A stretch of 5,084 nucleotides of DNA from Clostridia bacterium. GTDB lineage: Bacteria > Bacillota > Clostridia > Oscillospirales > CAG-272. Position numbers and translations under genes: made by a program. This document shows, piece by piece, positions 1 to 5,084 of the stretch. A model generated the notes under the pieces. That model ran no database searches. It saw only the letters and a program-made list of their open reading frames with translations, and had not been told where the DNA came from. The DNA is taken from positions 1-5,084 of the forward strand of contig JAFNZX010000087.1 of the NCBI GenBank assembly GCA_017382615.1, in the 5' to 3' direction. Every line of letters begins with the position of its first letter. The stretch's first letter is position 1.

Positions 1-1
1 A

Positions 2-172
2 GGTGAGACTGTGGAAAGGTCGAAGGAACGGAAGATCCTGAAGGAAATGCCACTGTGCCAGACCTGCGCTCACAACAAGCGGCCCCTGCAGAACAAGCCC
101 TGCAAGGGCTGCCGGGAGAACCCGGTGTGGCGGTATCGAGGGGACGAGATGAAGTGGGTGCGGAGGGAGTGA
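2..172 (+). CDS. Small zinc-knuckle protein, phage/mobile-element-like, possibly partial at left edge
   Basis: The frame is open from base 2 to the TGA at 170-172 and encodes up to 56 residues. Near the middle is a CQTC...CKGC pair (CX2CX11CX2C), a likely zinc-binding knuckle. It is followed by a tail rich in Trp and Arg (VWRYRG, KWVRRE). A GTG at 11 is an attractive start: AGGTGA at bases 1-6 matches the 16S anti-Shine-Dalgarno register and gives a complete 53-residue protein. An ATG at 47 is a weaker choice. If the frame continues left, the gene is partial. GC is about 60% with strong use of CTG, CGG and AAG, unlike the genes to the right. Short Cys4 proteins of this kind are common in Firmicute prophages and integrative elements, so I infer mobile-element origin. 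The function is unknown; nucleic-acid or protein binding is possible. It runs convergently toward the truncated GH78-like gene, with 7 bp between the two stop codons. Confidence 0.55.
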   Translation, partial: GETVERSKERKILKEMPLCQTCAHNKRPLQNKPCKGCRENPVWRYRGDEMKWVRRE

Positions 173-189
173 CAATCCCTCAGACCGCC
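173..189. other. Putative breakpoint between foreign-looking DNA and a truncated glycosidase gene
   Basis: To the right lies GH78-like coding sequence that is conserved up to the residues just after TGTLWE. To the left lies GC-rich DNA with an opposite-strand zinc-knuckle gene. In GH78-type proteins the chain continues after LWE into a Ser/Asn-His-Gly helix that closes the (alpha/alpha)6 barrel. I translated bases 1-180 on the minus strand in the other frames and found no such motif, so a simple frameshift does not explain the early stop. A 5-bp inverted repeat, CCGCC-TGATC-GGCGG (185-199), lies at the boundary and may be chance. The cause could be element insertion, rearrangement or an assembly chimera. 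Confidence 0.45.
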
Positions 190-2228
190 TGATCGGCGGC
201 CAGCTCCCAAAGCGTGCCCGTTTTATCTGCCATGTACGTAAAGTATCCCTTGATATTTTCGTACAGTGCCTCATGGCAGCCATATCTGTCAAGCAGATCG
301 AGTCTTAAATAGTTGCCGATAAATGCATTTGCCATCCATATCTCAGGATATTTGCCCGTTTCCTTACGGTCGGGTCCAAAGTCGTTGACCAAGGTGTTCC
401 ACAGCCAAGGATGGCTTTCGGGCGTTGCAATATTGCAGAAAAACGCGTAATACTGGCACGCCTCGGTTCTCTCACCCGACAGCACCAGCTTGCCGTCTCT
501 TCTGTACATATTATCACAGAAAAAGCCGCTTTCGGTCATGCTCATATCCAGAATGGTCTTGCGCAGCTGTGCTGCCTCCTTTGCAAGCTCCTCATCCGCG
601 TACAGCTCGGCAATGACGTCCTTCATGGTAGCATACAGCATATTGGACGCAAACGAAACGTCCTGCACAAGTTCATTAGCCTTGGACCACTCAATGAATA
701 CCCAGCTCTGCAGCTTTTCCAAAAGACCGAATTCGTTCTCAAACGGCTTAAAGAACTTCAGCAATGCATACATTCTGTCCTTTGCCTGCTCGACCAGTTC
801 TCTATCCCCCGATCTCTTTGCATACTCGCCAAGCTCCACCACGTACCACATAGCCCAGTTGGGAATGTAAGTATGGTCGTTGTGGTCCGCGGGATAGCAC
901 ATAGGCAGCATGCCCTCGGGAATATGTTCAAACCTTTCGGGCATTAAGAAATTGGAAAGGAACGCCTTTTCCACCACCGACGCGCCCGTCAGCGTCTTTT
1001 CCACGCGGGAGGTAAAGAAGCTGTCACACAGCCAGCCCGCGCGCTCACGAGAGGGGCAATCCATGAATATATCCACGGTGTTAGCACGGAAGGTCTCCAC
1101 AGCTGCGTCATAAATGCGGCGCATAGCGTCGTCCTCGCCTACGAATTTTGCCGTAATCTTGCTTGCAGGGAATGCAACCTTGAAAAGGCGCAGATTCTTG
1201 AGTGTAAACGAGCATCCCTTGGCAACCAAGCGAATATATCGCATGGTGTAAGGCTCCTGGCAGCGCACGCGGTACGTGCCGTTCTCTGCTCTGCACAGCA
1301 CGATATTGGAAGTACCGTTACGGAAGCAGTTGAGCTGTCCGCCCAGCAAAATCTCATCAAAGAGCACGTAAAGCTCGCCCTTGCCGCATACCTCAAGCTC
1401 AAACTCAAAAATACCCGTATAGTTAACGCCCATATCCACGTCCACGTAGGTTTCGGCACATACGGGGATATAATCCGGCTTGAGATCGTAAGAAGCAGGC
1501 GCGGAGAAGGTCATATAGGAGGGCGCGACGTGCGTGCCGACCTCCAGCTCGCTTACGGGGTAGCCAAAGAACTCATCGTGGATCTGGGTCACCTCGCGGT
1601 TGCCGTACACGGGCTTCATTTCGTCATACGACACCTTACCCGTTGCAATCACGTCCACGGGCTTCAAAATTTCAATATCACCGTAAGGCACGTCGCGGCA
1701 GATAAACGGCTTTTCCTCGGTCAGCGCAAGCGTAACGGGTACGCGCTTCGTCCCAAGATCATAGCACTCAACGGGATGACGCTGGAAGGAATAGCGTTGC
1801 ACCTTACGCACGCGCTCGTCCACGCCAAGCACGGTAAAGCCGACGCACTCGGCATCAGTATACGCGACAACCTCACCGCTCACCAGCAGCTCCGCACATA
1901 CGAAGGAGGGCTTATCTAAGTAATGGAAGGAGTTGACGTTATAGCCCGCAACACGAATACTGATCTCGTGCTCGCCCTCTGCCATCAGATCGGAAAGCAC
2001 CAGCTCGTCCGCACGGTAGTAGCCGTGTCCCGCTCTGGCAGGGCCGTGCGCAATGATCTCACCGTCTAAAAGCACGGTAAAGGAGCAATGCGCGGCAAGG
2101 GCTAACACGACCTTTTCGCCCGTGTATGCGATTTTGGCAGACAGTGCGATCGAGCGATTGATCACCTTTTCCGTTCCCTCTTCCCAAACGGGACGCGCCT
2201 TGATAAAGCAATACTCATGAAAGTTCAT
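180..2228 (-). CDS. GH78-like alpha-L-rhamnosidase (six-hairpin glycosidase), apparently truncated at the C-terminus
   Basis: This 682-residue protein has no signal peptide and is probably cytoplasmic. The family hydrolyses terminal alpha-L-rhamnose by an inverting mechanism. Residues 1 to about 360 form beta-sandwich domains, including a GPARAGHGYYR segment typical of the rhamnosidase N-terminal region; about 361-682 form most of an (alpha/alpha)6 barrel. The motif DCPSRERAGWLCD gives D390, E395 and D402, the same +5/+12 spacing as D567, E572 and D579 of the Bacillus enzyme RhaB. E675 in TGTLWE matches that enzyme's general base E841. The usual WxGD is WLCD here. The chain ends seven residues after E675, so the final barrel helices and any C-terminal beta-domain are missing. 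The ATG at 2228 has a strong Shine-Dalgarno and lies 12 bp after the GH39-like stop, so it is the last gene of the operon. Family membership is fairly sure; rhamnose specificity is inferred; activity is doubtful because of the truncation. Confidence 0.82.
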   Translation of the reverse strand: MNFHEYCFIKARPVWEEGTEKVINRSIALSAKIAYTGEKVVLALAAHCSFTVLLDGEIIAHGPARAGHGYYRADELVLSDLMAEGEHEISIRVAGYNVNSFHYLDKPSFVCAELLVSGEVVAYTDAECVGFTVLGVDERVRKVQRYSFQRHPVECYDLGTKRVPVTLALTEEKPFICRDVPYGDIEILKPVDVIATGKVSYDEMKPVYGNREVTQIHDEFFGYPVSELEVGTHVAPSYMTFSAPASYDLKPDYIPVCAETYVDVDMGVNYTGIFEFELEVCGKGELYVLFDEILLGGQLNCFRNGTSNIVLCRAENGTYRVRCQEPYTMRYIRLVAKGCSFTLKNLRLFKVAFPASKITAKFVGEDDAMRRIYDAAVETFRANTVDIFMDCPSRERAGWLCDSFFTSRVEKTLTGASVVEKAFLSNFLMPERFEHIPEGMLPMCYPADHNDHTYIPNWAMWYVVELGEYAKRSGDRELVEQAKDRMYALLKFFKPFENEFGLLEKLQSWVFIEWSKANELVQDVSFASNMLYATMKDVIAELYADEELAKEAAQLRKTILDMSMTESGFFCDNMYRRDGKLVLSGERTEACQYYAFFCNIATPESHPWLWNTLVNDFGPDRKETGKYPEIWMANAFIGNYLRLDLLDRYGCHEALYENIKGYFTYMADKTGTLWELAADQAV

Positions 2229-2233
2229 ATTCG

Positions 2234-2239
2234 ACCTCC
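2234..2239 (-). promoter_or_regulatory. Ribosome binding site of the GH78-like gene
   Basis: On the minus strand GGAGGT lies 5 nt before the ATG at 2228, inside the 12-bp gap after the GH39-like stop codon. It is a full Shine-Dalgarno match and fixes the start. The third operon gene therefore does not depend on translational coupling, unlike the second. Confidence 0.8.
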
Positions 2240-2240
2240 C

Positions 2241-3527
2241 TTAATATAGTTTGATTAAAATGATACTGTATTTTCCTGTGGCAATGCAGACCTGTCGGCT
2301 CATACCCAACAGCGGCAGAGTCTGCACCAAGGCAAGATCCTTGATACCATCCAGAATGTATACGTCCGCGCTGTACACGTCCTCGGGCAAATTGTTCATG
2401 CGGATGTCCAAAAGCCCCGGTGCATCCGACACCGCCACCATAACGGCTGCAGATCGGTAACCGATCGAGGCAACAGCCTGCACACCGCTTCCCTGCACGT
2501 CGCAAAACGCCTCGTCGCCTTGTCTGTAAAGCACGTCAAACGCGCGAAATGCGTGCGCGGGCTTGGAAACGTTGCCAAAGCGGTCACAAATGCCGCACAA
2601 GGGGGAAAGCTCGGGCTGTGCATCGTAATAGGTCGCAGACTCCACGCCCTGTATATGCTGCATTTTTAAGAGCACAGAGGCACAGAACACCGCCCCGGGC
2701 AAGGAATGCAGCAGCTCGTATCGCGCTTGCTTGTCAGCAGGTGACAGCCACGTACCGTCCTCTGCATAACAATTCCACTCCGAAACGTACACGGGCAGAT
2801 GTGCCATATCACTCTTTTGTAAATAAGCGGACAGCTTGCTTGCCCCCGCCAATGCAGAATCCGGTGCAGTACCGTAAGCACAGATGCTGACGAAATCCAG
2901 CGGGGTCTGCTTTTTCTTGCAATACTTGATAAATTCGCGCGCCATCACGCCGTAATCGGCAAATCCCATACCGCCGACCTGCAAATCCGGGTTGTAGCTT
3001 TTGATGCCGTGCGCCACCTTTTCGTAAAAGCCGAAGACCGCGGCATTGTTTACGTCCTGCATTGTATCAGGCTTTGCCCATATCTCAAAGTCACGCAATC
3101 CAAGCTGCATACCCTCTGCCCAGCCGTCGTTATAATGGCGGATAATATTGACGCAAATGCGCGCCCATTTTTCGGCATTCTGCGGCAAGGAATATCCAAA
3201 GCCGCCATCACTCTCACCCAATCGGTACACAATGCGTGCACCGCTCTTTGCTGCCGCACGCAAAAGCGTATCGGTAGGCGCAAAACGGTAATTTTGGGGG
3301 TCGTACTCATCGGCAGACGCATCGCAAAAGATGCTTGATACGTTGACGTACAAACCCGATTGCTTACCGCCCGCATCCGCAAAGCGCACACACGGCACGC
3401 CCATTTTTGTAAAAAGATCACCTAGGTCCGTCCCCGGGGAGAGCGGGCCGTTACACATGCCGTGCAGCGGCTTGATGCGCCCCGTGACCGAGGCAAAATC
3501 CACCGTGATCAGCCTTCTGTCGGTCAT
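2241..3527 (-). CDS. GH39-like glycoside hydrolase (clan GH-A) lacking the acid/base glutamate
   Basis: This 428-residue protein has no signal peptide. It resembles GH39 proteins (beta-xylosidase / alpha-L-iduronidase type): a (beta/alpha)8 barrel over roughly residues 1-335 and a C-terminal beta-rich domain (about 340-428). The retaining nucleophile is recognisable as E250 in VYVSEWN. The acid/base motif, normally E(V/I)WNEP, reads EIWAKPD at 148-154, so Asn-Glu is replaced by Ala151-Lys152 (codons GCA AAG, bases 3072-3077). Both codons differ by more than one base from Asn-Glu codons, so a read error is unlikely. The protein may be a binding pseudoenzyme, act on substrates with good leaving groups, or take its acid from elsewhere. 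I chose the ATG at 3527, one base after the upstream stop. A TTG at 3554 would add nine residues and overlap the aminopeptidase, with no better ribosome site. The substrate is unknown; the GH78-like neighbour suggests a rhamnose-containing glycan. An alternative is another GH-A family close to GH39. Confidence 0.78.
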   Translation of the reverse strand: MTDRRLITVDFASVTGRIKPLHGMCNGPLSPGTDLGDLFTKMGVPCVRFADAGGKQSGLYVNVSSIFCDASADEYDPQNYRFAPTDTLLRAAAKSGARIVYRLGESDGGFGYSLPQNAEKWARICVNIIRHYNDGWAEGMQLGLRDFEIWAKPDTMQDVNNAAVFGFYEKVAHGIKSYNPDLQVGGMGFADYGVMAREFIKYCKKKQTPLDFVSICAYGTAPDSALAGASKLSAYLQKSDMAHLPVYVSEWNCYAEDGTWLSPADKQARYELLHSLPGAVFCASVLLKMQHIQGVESATYYDAQPELSPLCGICDRFGNVSKPAHAFRAFDVLYRQGDEAFCDVQGSGVQAVASIGYRSAAVMVAVSDAPGLLDIRMNNLPEDVYSADVYILDGIKDLALVQTLPLLGMSRQVCIATGKYSIILIKLY

Positions 3528-3531
3528 ATCA
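3525..3531 (-). promoter_or_regulatory. Stop-start junction (TGATATG) coupling aminopeptidase and GH39-like translation
   Basis: On the minus strand the aminopeptidase TGA (3531-3529) is separated by a single T from the ATG of the GH39-like gene (3527-3525). No AGGAGG-like sequence precedes this ATG; the nearest purine run is a weak GGGCG. Reinitiation by ribosomes finishing the aminopeptidase is the likely way the second gene is translated. Confidence 0.6.
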
Positions 3532-4770
3532 GAACGCCCAGTTGCCGTTCTCAAAGATCTTTACCACACTGCCGTCAGCCGTCTTACCCTCAATGCAAAG
3601 GTCAGCCGTGCCGATCATGAAATCCACGTGGATCATGGAGTCGTTGATGCCCATTGCATGCGCCTCTTCCAGGGTGTACTTGTCATAGTCGCGCAGGCAG
3701 TTGGTAAAGCCCGCACCCATAGCAAGGTGGCAAGCGGCGTTTTCGTCAAACAGCGTTTCGTAGAAGGTAATGCCGCTGTTACGAATGGGAGAATCGTAAG
3801 GCACAAGCGCGCACTCACCAAGCATAGCCGCACCCTCGTCCATGGAGATCATCTGCTTTAAGAGATCCTCGTTCTTCTCTGCGTGCGCCTCTACTGCCTT
3901 GCCACCCTCAAAGCGGAGCGAGAAATTGTCAATGACCTCACCGCGATAGGAAAGCGGCAGGCTGGAATACACAATGCCCTCTGCGCTGCCTGCACGGGGC
4001 GAGGTAAAGGTCTCCTCGGTGGGAATATTGGGGTTGTAGTATTCCCCGCCCAGCGTGTTTTCGCCACCGCCAAGAAAAATGCCCTCGGGGATCAGACCCA
4101 CAGTCAGGTCCGTGCCGTTGGATGCGGTATAATGCAATTCGGTCAAGCCAAGGCTGTTGAGGTATGCACACTTCTCGGCAAAATTCTTGTTGTGCTTGTC
4201 CCACTCGGCAACAGCATCAAGCAGATTGCCCTCGGCATCCAGTACGCGGGAGGTGTACAGAATGGCGTTCCACAGCTTTTCTACAGCAACGGAGGTGCGC
4301 TCACCCGGGAATACCTTCTTTGCCCATGCATTGCCGGGCACGGATGCGATACACCACTTATACTTGTTGTCCATGGCGTCGCGATAAGGCTTGATGACGG
4401 GATATTTCATACGTGCCGCCTTGGTCATTTTTTCCTGATTGATACACTTCAGACAATCGGGGTCGTCGGACAAGAGATACAGCATAGCGGGGTTCTTTTC
4501 AAGACGATACTTGAGCTTTGCTTCCTCGAATGCCTCGATGGTACCAAGGCTCTTAAGCGTGCGGTACTTGACTGCAAGCTTGGTCATGGGCTGATAATCC
4601 CACTCCACCATCACGCGCGCAGCGCCTCTTTTATAGCAAGCCTCGGCTGCCATGACCACGAAATCGGGCTGATCCAAGGACGCGTTGATAATGACAACGT
4701 CGCCCTTCTTGATATTGAGACCGCAATAAGCCAGCAGCTTGGCGTATTCCTTGAGAACTGTTTTTTTCAT
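3529..4770 (-). CDS. M29-family metallo-aminopeptidase (AmpS/AmpT type)
   Basis: This cytoplasmic dinuclear-metal aminopeptidase removes N-terminal residues from peptides. The 413-residue length fits the family (about 410). The N-terminal domain (about 1-190) includes the typical GLNIKKGDVV segment. The C-terminal domain holds the recognisable metal-site motifs: NIPTEETFTSP (E252/E253), LGECALV (E319), ENAACHLA (H348) and MIHVDFMIGT (H381, D383). All expected ligands are present, so it should be active. The start is the ATG at 4770, preceded by AAAGGAA with an 8-nt gap. The frame extends upstream to 4875, but those 35 extra codons run across the -10 promoter element and are not conserved-looking. 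It is the first gene of a three-gene leftward operon whose promoter is at 4835-4863. The link with two glycosidases is unusual and might point to glycopeptide turnover, but this is only inference from position. Confidence 0.93.
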   Translation of the reverse strand: MKKTVLKEYAKLLAYCGLNIKKGDVVIINASLDQPDFVVMAAEACYKRGAARVMVEWDYQPMTKLAVKYRTLKSLGTIEAFEEAKLKYRLEKNPAMLYLLSDDPDCLKCINQEKMTKAARMKYPVIKPYRDAMDNKYKWCIASVPGNAWAKKVFPGERTSVAVEKLWNAILYTSRVLDAEGNLLDAVAEWDKHNKNFAEKCAYLNSLGLTELHYTASNGTDLTVGLIPEGIFLGGGENTLGGEYYNPNIPTEETFTSPRAGSAEGIVYSSLPLSYRGEVIDNFSLRFEGGKAVEAHAEKNEDLLKQMISMDEGAAMLGECALVPYDSPIRNSGITFYETLFDENAACHLAMGAGFTNCLRDYDKYTLEEAHAMGINDSMIHVDFMIGTADLCIEGKTADGSVVKIFENGNWAF

Positions 4771-4778
4771 TGTATTTT

Positions 4779-4785
4779 TTCCTTT
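4779..4785 (-). promoter_or_regulatory. Ribosome binding site of the aminopeptidase gene
   Basis: On the minus strand AAAGGAA lies 8 nt before the ATG at 4770. It decides the start in favour of MKKTVLKEY over the longer in-frame reading from 4875. Confidence 0.75.
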
Positions 4786-4814
4786 CGTGCAATAAAATTT
4801 GCAAATATTCTTCT

Positions 4815-4828
4815 TGAAATTTCTTTCA
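4815..4828 (-). other. Possible 5'-end mRNA hairpin in the operon leader
   Basis: On the minus strand TGAAA-GAAA-TTTCA forms a 5-bp, mostly A-U stem closed by a GNRA-type GAAA tetraloop. It falls at the predicted transcription start (about 4828), so it would sit at the very 5' end of the message, where such hairpins can slow decay. The stem is weak and may be chance in AT-rich leader DNA. I see no riboswitch-like structure in the roughly 58-nt leader. Confidence 0.25.
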
Positions 4829-4834
4829 CGTTCA

Positions 4835-4863
4835 ATTATATCACACCTTGCGCGTTTTGTCAT
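4835..4863 (-). promoter_or_regulatory. Sigma-A promoter of the aminopeptidase-GH39-GH78 operon
   Basis: On the minus strand the -35 element ATGACA (4863-4858, 5 of 6 to TTGACA) is followed by a 17-bp spacer and a perfect -10 TATAAT (4840-4835). TGA directly precedes the -10, giving an extended TGnTATAAT. The predicted start is near 4828, about 58 nt before the aminopeptidase ATG. The A/T-rich palindrome TTTTTTGCAAAAAA (4866-4879) lies just upstream of the -35 and could act as an UP element. The promoter looks vegetative and strong, with no obvious operator, so expression may be largely constitutive. Confidence 0.85.
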
Positions 4864-4873
4864 GCTTTTTTGC

Positions 4874-4907
4874 AAAAAAAATTGGGCGATCGCTTACGCG
4901 ACCGCCC
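4874..4907 (-). terminator. Intrinsic terminator of the SASP gene
   Basis: On the minus strand GGGCGGTCGC-GTAA-GCGATCGCCC makes a 10-bp stem with one G-U pair and a GNRA tetraloop (4907-4884). Two As and then eight consecutive Ts (4881-4874) follow. On the plus strand the same arms contain an A-C mismatch and no T-run follows, so it works leftward only. It begins 23 nt after the SASP stop codon and ends 10 nt before the -35 element of the next operon, insulating that operon from spore-gene transcription. Confidence 0.92.
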
Positions 4908-4930
4908 TTGGTCATTCTCTTTGGATCGTC

Positions 4931-5084
4931 TTACTTGGTCTTGAGAGAGTTCTCGTAGGACTCAACCATCTTCTTAACCATCTGACCGCCGATGCTACCA
5001 GCCTGACGGGAGGTAAGCTCGCCGTTGTAACCGTTGTTAAGATTTACTCCTACTTCGCTTGCAGCCTGCATTTTAAACTGCTCG
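4931..5084 (-). CDS. Alpha/beta-type small acid-soluble spore protein, C-terminal part
   Basis: Only the last 50 residues are in the window; the start lies beyond the right edge. SASPs of this type coat and protect DNA in the spore core and are degraded by the germination protease GPR at outgrowth. The family signatures are clear: FKMQAASEVGVNL (the GPR-site region), then GYNGELTSRQAGSIGGQMVKKMVESYE, the clostridial form of the DNA-binding helix-turn-helix signature, seen here as short adjoining pieces. The usual cleavage region reads E-(I/V/F)-A-S-E; here it reads Q-A-A-S-E, so the P1 glutamate appears to be Gln. The TAA at 4931-4933 is followed closely by an intrinsic terminator. The gene is normally monocistronic and switched on by sigma-G in the forespore, but its promoter is not visible. 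It shows that the host forms spores. Confidence 0.95.
   Translation of the reverse strand, partial: EQFKMQAASEVGVNLNNGYNGELTSRQAGSIGGQMVKKMVESYENSLKTK

Noticed and set aside
1..179. Frameshifted remainder of the GH78-like C-terminus
   Set aside because: Other minus-strand frames are open for a stretch but show no Asn-His-Gly motif or other GH78 features, so a single frameshift does not restore the protein.
185..199. CCGCC-TGATC-GGCGG inverted repeat as a terminator between the convergent genes
   Set aside because: The stem is only 5 bp, no T-run follows on either strand, and it lies inside the GH78-like frame. At most it is a curiosity at the breakpoint.
3528..3554. TTG start giving the GH39-like protein nine more residues
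   Set aside because: There is no Shine-Dalgarno, the codon is rare as a start, and the extra residues only re-read the end of the aminopeptidase gene. The ATG at 3527 sits directly after the stop.
3331..3861. 176-codon plus-strand open frame across the aminopeptidase-GH39 junction
   Set aside because: It is antisense to two well-supported genes and shows no family motif or start signal.
4771..4875. N-terminal extension of the aminopeptidase by 35 codons
   Set aside because: The extension reads through the TATAAT element and the predicted transcription start. A good ribosome site and the family's usual N-terminus support 4770.
4866..4879. Palindrome TTTTTTGCAAAAAA as a repressor operator
   Set aside because: It is a low-complexity A/T run that is partly the terminator T-tract, and no second copy is seen near the promoter. 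Operator function cannot be supported.
3883..4944. 353-codon open frame on the plus strand, antisense to the aminopeptidase
   Set aside because: It is a shadow of the M29 gene. It covers the promoter and terminator regions, has no ribosome site or recognisable domain, and the opposite strand carries all the M29 metal motifs.

Overview
The window looks like chromosomal DNA from a spore-forming anaerobic Firmicute (class Clostridia, probably gut-associated). The strongest evidence is the right edge, which carries the C-terminal 50 residues of an alpha/beta-type small acid-soluble spore protein (SASP). A consensus sigma-A promoter, AGGAGG-type ribosome binding sites and intermediate GC in the main genes agree with this. 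The genus cannot be read from the sequence.

Nearly all of the window is transcribed leftward (minus strand). From right to left it holds: the SASP gene end (4931-5084); its intrinsic terminator (4874-4907); a near-consensus promoter (4835-4863); and a compact three-gene operon. The operon is an M29-family metallo-aminopeptidase (3529-4770), a GH39-like glycosidase (2241-3527) whose start lies one base after the aminopeptidase stop, and a GH78-like alpha-L-rhamnosidase (180-2228) 12 bp further on with a strong Shine-Dalgarno. None of the three has a signal peptide or membrane segment, so they appear to be cytoplasmic and would act on imported oligosaccharides or glycopeptides.

The left edge is different. 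Bases 1-172 are about 60% GC and encode, on the opposite strand, a small protein with a CX2CX11CX2C zinc-knuckle pattern like those of phage or integrative elements. The GH78-like reading frame stops 8 bp from the end of this gene. It stops immediately after the conserved TGTLWE segment and lacks the last part of the catalytic barrel. This suggests a breakpoint at about 173-189: a mobile-element insertion, a deletion or rearrangement, or an assembly chimera.

Two points deserve attention beyond routine annotation. One is the apparent truncation of the GH78-like gene at the foreign-looking junction. The other is the GH39-like protein, which keeps the nucleophile (SEWN) but has Ala-Lys where the family acid/base motif has Asn-Glu. 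I found no CRISPR array, tRNA, rRNA, riboswitch or clear novel multi-gene system. No gene-free stretch exceeds about 160 bases.
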